Positions 32,554-45,441 of a stretch of DNA of 64,000 nt are shown here, piece by piece. The stretch spans positions 1,116,001 through 1,180,000 of the forward strand of contig JABMLP010000016.1 in NCBI GenBank assembly GCA_013176395.1, given 5' to 3'. Under the pieces are notes generated by a model, which was not told the origin of the DNA, did not search any database, and worked only from the letters and a program-made list of their open reading frames with translations. The position numbers and the translations under genes were made by a program. This DNA comes from Venturia oleaginea (taxonomy: Eukaryota; Ascomycota; Dothideomycetes; Venturiales; Venturiaceae). Each line of letters opens with the position of its first letter. The first letter of the stretch is position 1.

Positions 32554-35500
32554 ATGTCTCTCAGTGGTCTGGACACGCCCGCTGTCGACGCAGCAGAGAA
32601 GAAGCTGTTACAGGAGAGGGGATCATGGTGCGTACAGAGAGACATGGACAGCTTGTAGAGCTGCAATGCACCCGTCATCCTGATTTTGATTTTTTTGCCT
32701 TGGATCGCATGGACTAACAATGCTATCTCTACAGGTTCCTCCTCAACTACACCTCCAGGGACTGCGTCGAAATGCTCGGCCAGGGCGCAAAGGGCCTGGC
32801 TGAGATGCGCGATACCGCGGAAAATTACTACGATGGAACAAGATCTACTTCCGGCCCCGCCGGACCTCTATATGGCATGATTGACTTCCGAAGGCGCAAG
32901 ATACTGATCAAATTGGTTCTTGAAGGCACATCCAGGCTGGTACAAGGTACGTGCACGTCCATCATATAACAATCATATATTTGGGCTAACAACTGATTGC
33001 CAGCCCGAGTGCAAGTTCACTGGAGCTCTGTCACAGCGCGATTTTCCAGCCATGATACCATCTTCGAAGCCATCTCCTTGGACGAACTGAACGAGGCGGG
33101 CTTTTTGGCACATATCGAGTTACATTCTGGCAGATCCTCAGCGGGTTCTATGAGCAAGAAGCTCCATCTGAGTGGCATATCAGAGGAGGATTTGGAAGTG
33201 GCACCATCGTTTGCCGAACAAAGGAGTGAAAGCCTGGAGGTCCCGGACGCCAGCAGATCTGAAGAAAGGAAATCCAGCGATTTAGTGGCCCCTTTCGACC
33301 AGAACAGCCATCCGGACCGCATATCCAGTCTAGTGACGGCGGCAGCAGCTACAAGTGCAGTTTTGCAGGAATCCCTTGCGAATTCATCCCAGGCCCACGC
33401 AATTCCAGACACCAGCAGATCGCCAGAGCAATCGTTGGAGCGCCCAATTACAGCCGACCGAAGCAACGGCGACACAGAAAGCATGTATTTGGTCAATGTC
33501 AGCTCTGCTGATACCTGTCCTCCCGCGCTTGATGTGGGCGACCGCCGATATTCAACGGCCAGCGGGCGTCCTTCGACTTCGGACAACTATAGTACATCTC
33601 TCTACGATTACGATATGCTCTACAAACCCAAAGTTAAGCTTGGCCCGAGGCCCTCTCAGGATCGTCGGCCCCCTTCTTCCAAGGGCTCCGCTGTTGCCAC
33701 TCTCCCTGCTGGCCTGCGCTCATCGCGTGTGGGTCTGAGCACGGGTAGACCAAGTTCAAAAGACTCCACATCAACGCGACCCAAGTCGCGCGATTCACAG
33801 CGGTCAATGTATAAAGTCCCGCCTCCGCCGCCGATTCCTGAATCGAGCCCGTACAATTTTGTTCCAAGGCCATCATCTTCTGGAAACAGTGTGAAATCAC
33901 TGCCTGCCACTTTACCAAAGTCCCCTGCTATGTCCAGGGAGAAACAACGACTAATGAAATTCCGAGAAATGTACAGAGAAAAGGAAAGGGTCAAAGAGAA
34001 GTCACATGTGGGTTTGTCGAGGGCGGAGAGGGCAAGTGCTGCAAACGAAGATGCCCTGGCTGAGGAGGCGGACAATGAAGCTGAGGCCGACGAGCAGAGC
34101 GAATTGGATGCCACAGATTGGATTGAGCAGATTGCGATGCCGCGTCTTCCTGCCAAATCACCGGAAAGGAGCAAAAGAAATGCGGGTGGGTCGACACCGA
34201 AACAAACAACTCCAATGACACCTTCGGAGGAATTTCCGAGGACTTCTGGGGAATCTCTTTCAGCAACCTCTGCCATCGAGAATGCTTCATCTCCTATATC
34301 AACGGTGGATTCATCAGCACGCGCTGCATCTACAAGGCCGACGAGTGTATCTGACAGTAGTGAATTTGGACGTTCTGTAGGCTCAAGTGGAGGCACGACA
34401 GAAGTAATTACGCCTCTCACTGCCGAAAATCCATTACCCGATGAAGATGCGCACTCAACGACAACTTCCAGCACGACGCCGACTAGCAACAGCACTGCCA
34501 CCGAGAGAGCCGATGAGACCCCAAAGAAGCCTTCATCAGAAAGGGTCTTGTCGAGTTCCAGTGTTCTTTCCGCATCGGAGCGACGGCAGATGCGACGAGC
34601 TTTGGTGTCTCCGATCACAGTACCGACGGATACCAGCAATATATCGGATGACCATCAGAGTGACTCCGAGGCTTATGTATCCTATGATGAAGATTTTATG
34701 GACGAACTTGACAACGCCGTCGTCGTCGAAGCCAAGAGCATGCTTGTTAGCAAAAGTCCTATCACCCCATTATTTTCGAGAGGGTCCAGCGCACTGATGA
34801 GCGATTCCACAACGCCCATGCCAACGCCCCTATTGGCAGGGTGCTCGCCGCTACAATCACCTACAGTTGTCAATGTTGAAAGGACGCCTACTGGATCCCC
34901 AGCAAGAGGACTCGGAAAATCGCCCCTGATCGGCACGTCGGAAAGCGGTGTGTCTGAAAGGGACTTGACGCCCATATTGTCCCAGGAAGAGATTCCGGGA
35001 TCTTCAACCGAAGAAAGTAACAAGAATTCCGTTGTTGACAATACTACCAAATCGGAGGCGAAATGCGATAGCGACGACCAAGAAGAACGTGATTTGTCCG
35101 GATCGCAACCATCTCTTCCTTTGCGTTCTGCCAGCTCTACCGCTCTTGATAATGCCGACAGAACGCCTTCATTCACCCTGCTGACCCCGTCTTTTCCATC
35201 GGTCTCACCTATGCCTCGATCGCCTGCTGGAAGCTTTGTCAGCAATATCTCAAAGCAGAAGAAAGATGCGATCGTGGTCTTAAAAAAAGCGAGAATCGCA
35301 TCTGGGGTAGCGTCAAAAATTGCTGACCTGCAGCGCAGTTTCTCACGCGAATCATCGCCCGGCGATGCTGCGCCTTTGCCACTGCCATCGAATAGATCAT
35401 TCTCCAACACAAGAAAGCCTTTAATCGCGCAGCGTGCAGGTTCTTTGGCAGATTCTCCACGCAGTTCAACACCTCCAAGGAGCAGCTCTTCTAACCTCAA

Positions 35501-36953
35501 TCCTTCCCTTCCCGTTAGAGACGCTGGTTATGTACGAGGTCGGGCTTTAAGCAAGGGATCATTAATGAGTTTCGATAGTCGTGAAATCAAAAATTCGACT
35601 CCAACGAGAAATCACAGCAGCGGTAGCATTGGTCCTCGTCGACTAGATCATCGAAGAATGAGTATATACGACAGTCCTCCATTGCCGCCAGTTGATCCTA
35701 ATGGCCGCGATACTATTCAAGTCAAAGCTACGATTGTCAGATCTGACGGAGCGCGCGCGAAACATAATCCTCAACAGCTCATGGAATCGCCGCTTGTGAT
35801 TACACAAAGAAGAGGCACTTCGCCCTCGCCAGCGCCGGCAATGCCAACGTCAGTGACCGCATTGCCTGTGAGGAATCAAAGTCCCACCAAAAAGCCCAAA
35901 GGAAACAAGCATACTCGTCAACAATCATCCATTTCCGCCGCTCTCAGAGGGTTTACATCTCCCTCCTCAGTCACGCTTGCAGAGACGGTTCCATCTCAAA
36001 ATCTTGGTGAGCGCGAGACTAGCACCAAAAGACAATCAGTGGATCTAGGCAGCAGCTGGAGAACGCTCTCTCGAAGAACAAGTGTGCAGCTTTCGCGCTC
36101 ACCAAGCGCAGCCAGGACCCCTACCATTGAGAAGCCAGCTCCACCATACTCAAGGAGCCCAAGCGCGAGAGGCAGCGACCGGCAGTCTCTGATCTCACCT
36201 TCAGCCGCCAACGGTGAGCACCGCCCAAATCTGGATCGGTCGATGTCTATGTCTTCCATGGACTCGGTTACAACCACTGACTCGCAGCAAAACGGCAGTG
36301 ATTCCAAAAAGAAAAGCAATCGTGCCTCGAGATTGATGAAGCGAATGTCCAACGGCATGAGCACCATTGCCTCGGTCACGCGGGCTCAACTTGGCACTCT
36401 TAACGAGGTTGAGAATAACAAGAGAGCGAGCGTCCTTGAGGAAAAGGAAGAAAACCAGCGTGGTGCTGGATGGAGCGCGATCGAGGTCGGGGACTTGAAC
36501 GTGCAGTTTCCTGATACTCTCGTCAGTATTCCTGCAAGCGTTTCCTGGTGAATGATATCTTGCTAACCAATGAGTAGCTCTGGAAATACCGCCACATCAA
36601 CATCGATGCCGACGGCTTCTTAGTCATGCGTCCTTTCCAACAGAGCAACCACACTCCGGCGGCTACGAGCAATGCCGACAAAAAGCTGGAGCGCCGATAC
36701 CACATTTCACAATTCTACCCTCCGTTCGCTCCTGATATGGAGAGGATGGAGATGCCCTTTAGCGTCGTGCTTGATTTCAGTGAGGACGCTGACGGTGGTT
36801 TTGGTGGTGGCTGTCTACAGGTTGCTGCACAGAGTGGAAAGGGACAGGGTCAGATTCTCAATGGTAGACGTTCTCCTGATCGATGTCACAAAAAGACATT
36901 AGCTAACATCGACTGTAGCCTTGACTGCTGCTCATCGCGCCTGGACGAGTTAG
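32554..36953 (+). CDS. Large protein with N-terminal ADF-H-like domain
   Basis: Model: exons 32554-32627, 32735-32946, 33004-36521, 36578-36863 and 36919-36953 (introns 107, 57, 56 and 55 nt), giving 1374 residues. The first ~150 residues resemble an actin-depolymerising-factor homology fold: SWFLLNYTSRD, PLYGMIDFRRRKILIKLVLEG, then RLVQARVQVHWSSV and HDTIFEAISLDELNE. About 1000 residues of Ser/Thr/Pro-rich, presumably phosphorylated and disordered sequence follow, with a coiled-coil-like MKFREMYREKERVKEKS segment. The C-terminal block LLWKYRHINIDADGFL...RRYHISQFYPPFAPDMERMEMP looks PH-like. The likely role is cortical actin organisation. That is inference from fold similarity only. Every splice keeps frame and the last exon codes 11 residues. 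Confidence 0.8.
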
Positions 36954-38795
36954 ATTTCCGATCCCAGGATGCTAATCGCCATCTTCTTTACGTCCCTCAA
37001 ATTTCGACATTGCTACGATAGATTCGTCTCGACGCCACACATTTCTTTTGTTTATACTGAGTCGCCCCGAAGCACGGTGCACTAATAAATTTTCGACATA
37101 CGTACCATATACAGATGGACAATTCAATCTGTCAACCAACGTCAACTTCTGCTTCTTTAAGCCACGCACTCGCGAGCTCCTGGGATAATATCTTCTTCAT
37201 GGACATGATGTCATGCATCTTCGCTTCTATTTTTGTATGTATAATCTGTATATCTTTGCCTGAGTAGTGAAGGGTTTGGTTTGCTATGGACAGGTTTGAG
37301 AAAATGGCTTCAGGGCTTGCTGGCTAATCTCTGATATCTGGACCTTTTCTTTTCGAGCGTTTGAATTTGGCTTTGGCTTTTTGAAGAAAGCACGGGGAGA
37401 TATATGATACCTGAAGCGTTCTGCTTGCTTTGCTTTGTTTTGGGGAATTGAGATGAGCGAAGAATGAGAAGAAGAGGAAGAGTAATATTTTCGAGTGGTG
37501 TGTAAATTGTGTGATTGGCGATAACTAATTCTGTGCCCTCCTTAAACTAATGACGTGTGGGTGGACATTTCGGTGTGTCGTTTTATTCTGATACACATCT
37601 TACAACCACCAATACTCAATCTCTCAACCACCACTCAGCAGCAACGTGTGGAATCCGTGCAGAACTCCCACAGTACCATTTTGTATGCAGGATTCGAAGA
37701 TGGTGTATACCGTTCTTCCCATTGCGAAGACTCGAGATTAAAATATGACATGTCTCTTCCTAGATGCCAATAAGGCGAGCTAGGAAACTGAAAATGTGAA
37801 AGCGCCATCGTATCTGAAAGTATTAGCCCCCCAAGCCCTTAGCCAATTTCCAGATAACCAGTCCGAATGGGTTTGAAGGCAATCTCAAGCCAAGCATGAA
37901 AGAGCATGGTGAATCACCCATCGCCTTAAAGGCGCAAACACAAACAACGCATCACAGGAAGCAACCAGTTTTCCGCAAGTTTTCGATCACTGCAAATTTT
38001 GCGGCCAGACCAGATATCTATCCCGCCAGCCCAACCTATTACCAGAAACGAAGGCGTCCTATAGCAATTCGTTCCACAGAATAATTCAATCAACCGACAC
38101 TCGTTCACTCGAGTTGCTCTGCCAATATCGTCGTCCCCAAGAAAGGTAACCCAATCACACAGATTCAAACAGTCGCTCCAAAAATCGCTCAAAGGCTCAA
38201 GGCTTCGTTTTTCGCTTCACCAAAATCGCTACGCAATTTTTATTAAAACTCGTTCTTCGCTCGGTGCCCCTGCACATACACCTTCCGCGCCAATTACTTC
38301 TCCCTCCACGTGCGGCATAATCCAACAGGCTGAGGATTGTACGACCATCCATGCACCAAATCAGCTGCCAGACTGATCTCATTCGCTGCGGTCGCTTTCG
38401 TCTCACATATTTCGGGCGAAGACATCGCTCCACTGCGCAAATTCAGAGGGCGCGTCGAGTGTCGTTTTCGTACATAATTTGGACATTGAGAAATCGAGTG
38501 ACCAGATAACGACCGTTCGGGAGGGCACTGAGCGCAGATTGAAAGAGCTGGAGAGTGAAGAAGACGAAGTGTGTTTCTCTGTGCATCACTTGCTCCGAGA
38601 GACAAAGGCAGGGAAGCATTGGCGAAGTGGGAGCGATGCGTGCACAATACATCCAACAGGGTAGAGTGGGTCGCGTCTCCAGGAATCGATGCCCTAGACA
38701 GAACGTCCAAAGCATTTTGGGAGGTCTGGTCGAACGCTGCAGTCAAATATTCAGAAGCGTATGTGATACAATTCAATCATTTCGCAAACTTCTCT
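36954..38795. other. Convergent 3' region, no gene seen
   Basis: Lies between two genes that point at each other, so it is mostly 3' flank. No coding frame with family features was found in 1.8 kb. Confidence 0.4.
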
Positions 38796-41718
38796 TCAAC
38801 GGCTGTCAGCTTTGCCAGCGGCAGAAGCGGAAGCGGAAGCGGAGGCAAAGGCGGCAGCAGCGGCAGAAGACGCACCGATATCTTTCGGAGCTGTTGGAGC
38901 TGCGTATAGTGACAGCGCAGCAGTTGCAGCAGCGGTTGCATCTACGTTTCTCTGGGCTGTTGTAGCTTGCTCTTGTCTCTGAAGGGCGGCATGTTCTTCA
39001 CCAAGCTCCAACAGGCTCTTTCGTTCCCTGGAGCCCGCATCTCTGCTTTTCTTTGGCGTGCTGCTAGGAAGGACAGAAAGCTGGTCGTGACCAGCGTCAA
39101 AACTGCGAGGTCGATCATCACGGCGGACGTCAACACTCTTTCCGCTTCTCACAGGCATAGGAATGTTTGGGCTTCGCTGTCCTCCTTCAGCAGTGGCTGC
39201 AGCCAAGCTCTGCATACTGACAGCGGCACGTGTCTGGCCTTGTAAAAATAATGGTGGAGGTGGAGACTTTGCACGGCTACGATTCTCCTCACGCATCCGG
39301 TCACGCTGCTCTTTCTTCTCGGCACGCTCGGCCAATTTGCGGCCAAGCCACGAAGAGTGAGAGCCATCCTTGGACTCGTTGAAGGACTCTGGGTCACTCA
39401 TAGAGCCAAGACCGCGATCCATGTTCAGACTCTTACGTCCATCGCCACTGGCGACCGATACACGGCTGCGCTCTGCTTCTGGGTGAAAAGTATGGCCTTG
39501 GGTGTACGACATTGATTCTCCCTTCTTGCGTTTCCAGAATGGCTTCTTCTTGCCTTCAGTTGGTTCCATTTCGCCGAAACCACTTTGACCTGGGAGGACC
39601 GTTGCAATAGGATCATCGAGGGCGGGCACATCGTCCAGCTCGCCTTCGGTGAACTCTGAGTGAGAGCGATACGAATTGGCAGGCGACACAGGAGGGTCGG
39701 CTTTCAGTCCCACATTCGGTGGTGGCTGTAATGGTGACGACTCAACCGATGATGTGGCATGGAGAAAAGTCTGCTGCTGTGGTGTGGGTATCGAGTGATC
39801 TTGAGCATTCAGGGGCGGACTAGACAAAGTCGATGCCCCCGTCGCTGGCACAGGCATCAGAGAGTCTCGGTCCGTGTTTGTGATACTGTCGTTCAGTGAG
39901 TGCTGTGAGCTCTGTGCACTGGGGTTTGCGCTACCGGGAATACGTTTCTTCTGCAGCTTTCTTGGCTTACGCTCCGAATCTCTGGCATCTGAAGGTGGAG
40001 TTTTACCTCCAAATATGGCAGCGAATGTTTTCGGGCCACCAGCGCCAGGGGAGGGAGTGTCCTGTCGTTCATATGCGAGTGGCATAATTGGATCGATAAA
40101 GGTTTGTGGCTTGGGCATCAGAGGCTCTTGAACCACAGAAAGCTGGGTCAAGGAGTCATTTGCATGCTGGGTGACTGGAGGGGACGCAAGCGGAGTAGAT
40201 TGCTCACTTGGCGGGATGACTGAAGGGGAAGCAGGTGTGCCCACGTCCATGGCTCTTGGGGCCTCTGCCATACCTGCAAAGCCGCCGGTGGGGAATGCGC
40301 CGGGCATGTCACCCATTGGCGTGTACATTAGCATAGGTGTACTAGGAGAGGAGATCTCTGGAGCCGGGTCTCGTTGTGCAAGATCTCTCTGGAAGCGTGA
40401 ATGAGAACCACGTGGAGAGTGATTCGTTGGCACTGTATTGCTTCGATGCACGCCACTGCTACCAGTAGGGGTTACCAACGGGCTGTTACTATGCATGGCG
40501 GGAGTCGCGGGAATTTGCGCAACTGTTGAAGACTTCGAATTACGAGACGACACTGACACGCTTCTCCGTATTCCACTGAGTCTGCTAGCTCCTGAGCTGG
40601 AACGACCGAATGGATTGGGAGATGACGGCGCAGAGGGTGTAGGCGGTCCACTCTCTACCTCTTCTTTCGTCTTGTCGTCGGCAGCTGTGCCTTGCATGCC
40701 AATCAGGAAATGATCCTGGTTTTCGATCAGAAAGATCAACACGTCTTGGCTCAGACGATACTCCGGCGGAGCCATGTCATGATTTGGATGTGAAAGAATG
40801 CCGGGCTGGAAGATGGCGGCAAGATTCGGTGTGGTCATCTTATTGAGGTCCGACTTCGACGCGAAGACTGCGAGGAGGTCCAGAATATAAAGCAAGAGCT
40901 GGCGGTTGAGTGGTGGTAATTCGGTGATGAGGTTTTGAAATATCTTAATGGTTTTGTTCGGATCGAAATCACCATACGACGGAGCCTGACCTTCCATTTG
41001 ACCAACCGCTTGCGACTGGTGGCCACGCAGAGGAATTCGAAATTTCTCATAGAAGTTTAGCGGGATGATCGGCTCGGGCAGCTGGTTGAAGTATCGCCGG
41101 AGAATATTGGCAGCGTCGTGTACAGTGTATCCAGTCCAGTCCAGGCCTTTCCCATAGCGATCGGGCGAGTTGAAAGCTTCTCGCAGCTCTTTGATTCGCT
41201 TTTCTGACCCGCTGAGACGAAAGATGCCTTCGACATCGGTGGCTGGAAGAACAAGGTTAGGTACCGTATGAGAAACATCCAAATAATAGAAAGTCGTACC
41301 TTTTTCTTTCAAGAAGACGCCGCATTTCGCGACCACGATGGGCACGTAGCCATATACGTAGCTCTTACCTTCCGCATCCTGGAGCGAAATCGCGACATTG
41401 GCATATCGCACACTTATTATCAGTGGTACACCGAAGATGCCTTGTGGTGCGCTTGCGCCTGAATAGCTGTTAGCATAATTGTTCACACCACTGAACAGGC
41501 ACTGATGATGGATCTGATGGACCAGATTTCCAAGCGTGCTAGTTTAGTGTTCCCGCAAGGTGGAGCTTTAGCTTGCCTTTGTCTTCATCACGTTTCTGGT
41601 TGCCTCTGGAGAAGTTCTTCCACCAGGACTTCAGATCGCGCTTCTGCTCTGTATTCTGTGCTTGGGGGTGCGGTATTTGAGCGGTTTGCGGCTCGCCGTT
41701 TCTGGCTCGGTGTGTCAT
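38796..41718 (-). CDS. RhoGAP-domain protein
   Basis: Stimulates GTP hydrolysis by a Rho-type GTPase, thereby switching off polarity or cell-wall signalling. Model: exon 1 41577-41718, intron 41459-41576 with a GC donor, exon 2 41300-41458, intron 41243-41299, exon 3 38796-41242, giving 915 residues. The N-terminus has DLKSWWKNFSRGNQ, then YGYVPIVVAKCGVFLKEK. The GAP domain starts at ATDVEGIFRLSG, where Arg is the arginine finger, continues with AANILRRYFNQLPEPIIP and ends near TTPNLAAIFQPGIL with the conserved Asn. The remaining ~600 residues are Ser/Pro-rich with a basic coiled segment (ERAEKKEQRDRMREEN) and an Ala-rich end (ASASASASAAG). The layout resembles single-domain fungal RhoGAPs. 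Confidence 0.9.
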
Positions 41719-43295
41719 GCCGGCGGACGTGCCGTGGCTCGACCAGATTTAACTGTGAACGGTCAGAACAGTTGCGGGAGGTATCTGGAGCTGTGTACTC
41801 ACGCGTGCTAGGCACTCGCGGTGCTTCTGGATATGCTTGAATACCCGCGGTTTGCCGTTGGAAAATCCAGCGTGTGTTCGTGTCTTGCTCGAGGGCTTGT
41901 ATTGATTTCGACGTGCCGGGCGTGCAGCTTTCACTTCAGTGACATGCAATAATCTCCTTGTTCTCAGTATACAGCGGTGGCCTTGACACGCGAATGCTGT
42001 TCGTCGATGTAATAACTGTCGACACTCGTGTTGTTGTAGGGTACAGGGCAGCCGTCGCAAGGCGATTCGAAGCGCAGGAAGGGGGCTCTCGAGGAGCTTC
42101 GGCGCGCTCTTGTCTGGATACTGCTCGATAGCAAGGAGTCAGAAGTGTGGGTTCGAAAGCGGACAGCAGCTTCGGTTTCAGCCTAGTGAGGGCGCAACGA
42201 GCGAGGGAGCGAGCTGGACGGGCTATGAATAGACGCGATTGGGGATAAAGAGGTGTCTTCAGCGATCGGAGCCAGAACTGCAGGAGTGCAGTTTTAAAGG
42301 GTGAGCGAGAGGGGCACCGCATGCGTTAATGTTCGTCGGTGAATGTGGTTGTTTGAAACAGCGTGGGTCAATTTGCGCGGTTGCAAGAGAGAGTGAGAGT
42401 GGAAATTGGAAGCTCGACGGGACAATCACTATGTTTGGCGACCACGAGTAGGTCCTACAGACCGGGAATATTTTGTTGGCTGGTGCAGATGAGTGATCGG
42501 GGATGACTTCAGGATCTCAGAGGACGAGGGATAGTCCTTGGCGCAGAGGTGTAATAATTAGAGGGAGCTCGATTCGTTTGACCAGCACCAGCACTCGAAC
42601 CGCCGCGATTCGTCATGTCAATATGACCATCGTTGACAGTCAGGATGAGGGGCAACATAGGTCAGATTTGTGCATGCGAGGCGCAACAGAGGACGAGTGG
42701 AATGCTTCTACAGCTACTTAACGTCTATATTTGTCTACAAGTCGGTCTGACGAGCACGGGAATTGGCACTGAAGAACCTGATTTAGATGTCTTGGGAAAC
42801 GACGGCATCAGCCGGTTCCAACCGACTGCCTTTCTTTGCCAGCAGATGCAGTTTGTGCGAATTATATTGCTGCTCCAACGCGCCTCTATCTGGGGAGTAT
42901 CATATCTTTGTTTTCCCAATCCATTTCCGGCGCGATACGGGGAAGCATCGATTCGAGGCTCACATCTCAAGCCTTGGTATCTACCACGTATTTCGCGGTC
43001 GGATGACAATCATTTGTATGGAGAAATTGATGGGTTACTATTTGATGAACAAACTGACAGGCCGTATTCATAATCTGACTTGGGGCTGTTCGAGTGCTAG
43101 AAGGAAATAAGAACTGAGAGATGCTGCCTGAGCCTGAGCCTAAGGCAAGCTATTCGGACCCTTGAAGAGAGAGCAACCGTCCAAATATCTACGACCCGCA
43201 AAACCACTTTCCCAGACGACAACATCTGAGCTACTCTCGAAATATTTCCATTCCAATCTTCGTCGTTTCAATTCAATCACCCAAAACAAGCCACA
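41719..43295. other. Divergent promoter region
   Basis: The 1.6 kb between the RhoGAP gene (minus) and TIM9 (plus). A frame at 42633-43073 has no recognisable features. I see no repeats worth noting. Confidence 0.4.
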
Positions 43296-43674
43296 ATGGA
43301 AGGGTACGGGATGGTCTCCAGCTGTACAAGTTCCAACTAATGTTATCACAGTCTCAATGCATCAGAGCAGCGAGAGCTAGGAGCCCGCATGGAGAAGAAG
43401 CAGATGAAAGAGTTCATGACCGTACGATGACGTCCAAATCACCATCCAGCCCCGCCCACCAATTGATCCTCCAACACAGATGTACCAAAATCTCGTCCAA
43501 CGCTGCTTTAACGACTGCATCAACGACTTCAGCTCCAAATCCCTCGGCTCCAAAGAAGAAAACTGCGTCATGCGTTGCGTTGACAAGCACTTGAAGAGTC
43601 AGGAGCGGTTAGGCAACAGATTCCAGGAGCAGAATGCTGCCATGATGCAGGCTGGATCGCTTCCAGGACGATAA
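43296..43674 (+). CDS. TIM9: Mitochondrial import chaperone Tim9
   Basis: A small Tim protein of the mitochondrial intermembrane space; with Tim10 it escorts hydrophobic carrier proteins to the TIM22 complex. Model: exons 43296-43303, 43352-43421 and 43480-43674 with introns of 48 and 58 nt, 90 residues. The first exon is just eight bases (ATG, GAA and two bases of the next codon). The spliced start [20 protein letters not shown] matches the Tim9 N-terminus, and the twin CX3C motifs are RCFNDCIND and NCVMRCVDK. Spacing between them and the length are those of Tim9 rather than Tim8, Tim10 or Tim13. The short first exon would be missed by automated callers. Confidence 0.92.
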
Positions 43675-45441
43675 ATGGGGATGCATAAGGAAGTAGAATG
43701 GGGCTGTATAATACCATGATTTGCATGAGATGGGCGTTTAGGAATACTCGGATCATTGCATCTGTGTTTGATGGAACGGTGTCAAGAGACACACCAATAT
43801 GTTGGTAAGTACGACGAGAAAATGGTATTCACGTTATCCCGAGACTTGACGCGTTCAATTTTGATGCACCATTGCACCAAGAGGTCAGGAGACTGCATTG
43901 GTTGGATTGATGATTTCTCTGGTCGTTGATTTTCAGGAGATCCGAGGCATGCTTGCATCATAGGGAAAGACTGATTGTCAAAATGTATTCAGTAATCCGA
44001 TGTTGATCCTCGACGTTTTGACATCTAATCGAGACTTGGACCTAATTTACCAATTCTGCAACTTCAGCACAAGTTGCTGGCAGGTAAGTTTCACGGCCAC
44101 AATCGTCTAGTCAATTCATGTCCGCCAAGAACGACTTCTTGTACTCCTTCATCAGTTTCAATGTAGCATCGATGGCGATAGACTTCTGGCAAATGTGGAA
44201 GCACATATTACTTGGAATTTTACGAGCTCGATCTCGATTTCAAGGACTAACTTCTAGGAGGTGGCCATGAAGCAGAGCACGTATATACATGCGACAACTT
44301 TTCTGCCAATCCCCTGCGCATTACTGCCCTTCTGACATCACATTCAAACTATCAACACGTGCAACACCTTTTTGGACACAAAAGAGCCTCTCAACGTGCA
44401 CGGCCACAAGCCACACGTCAGACCCTTCAACAAACAAGGAAAGCACAAGGCCGGTTACATAGCCCCTTGGCGAATGACCACATCGACGTTTCCGTGCATT
44501 CTTCATCTCCATAAAGCAAGTTGTTCACCATCCCTCAATATCAAAAGAAGCAACAACAAACAAATCTCTTCCTCAACTCCACCAATCAATCCTCCCAAAT
44601 ATACCATAACTTTCGACGAATCGAAGCAAACAAAAATTTCCTCACACGGAGAATCGCCATGGGTCTTATGTGGACTAAGGGTTTCGGGGGAAAACACGCT
44701 GGTACATTTTTCCTGGCTCCCGCTCTGAAGATGAATTCGATTGCTAAAGAGATAGTAAGGTGGCGGAGTTGTTGTCGATAAGCATGGCGCAAGACGAGCC
44801 CCCTTCCGCTTCTCTCTTGGTCGATTCAATTGCTTTCGTTGAGGATACTCTTCTGGCCTCATGCTCTAGGCTTGACCATTTTCTGCGCTCGTGAGCTCTC
44901 ATGAATTGTTTGGGGATTGGGCGCTGAAATGGCATTGTTGTATGCATGGTATGATTGAGGGCGATGGCGTCTCGGGTATGATACCTTTCGGATTGGCACA
45001 ATGGATTTTCGGCACCATGTTCTTTTGTATATTTACAACGCATCGAGAAGTGAGGAGTGAATACATATCCATGTGATTGTAATCAATCTTCATGACCTTT
45101 ACTTCGATACGATGGTGGCTCAATGCTTCGAAAAACGATGATTTCATGGTCAGGACCACCTTTAATATGGCTCTTTCATTTCTTCATTGAGAAAAGCACC
45201 GCCTATGTGGGACACTGCAAAAGCTGAGGCTCCAATTATGGGAAAGCAAAAATGGCGATGTGTGTTATCATCGGTGTTCCTGAAGATGGATTATTTTACA
45301 TGGATGTTCCTTTCCTCCGCATCCATATCGGAATCCATCATCCATCATCCATTCCCCACCTTCTTCGCTTGGCAATCTCGAATCTAGCGAATACACTACT
45401 TCTCAATTACCTCAAACTCCTGAAGACACATTTACCTCAAG
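43675..45441. other. Intergenic, no gene seen
   Basis: A short frame with an ATG at 44660 (GLMWTKGFGGKHAGTFFL) is the only piece with some coding look, but it is about 40 codons and has no family match. The rest has no visible feature. Confidence 0.35.

Noticed and set aside
33656..35500. Long minus-strand frames (327 and 272 codons) opposite the ADF-H-like gene.
   Set aside because: Mirror images of Ser/Pro-rich codons on the other strand; no domain features.
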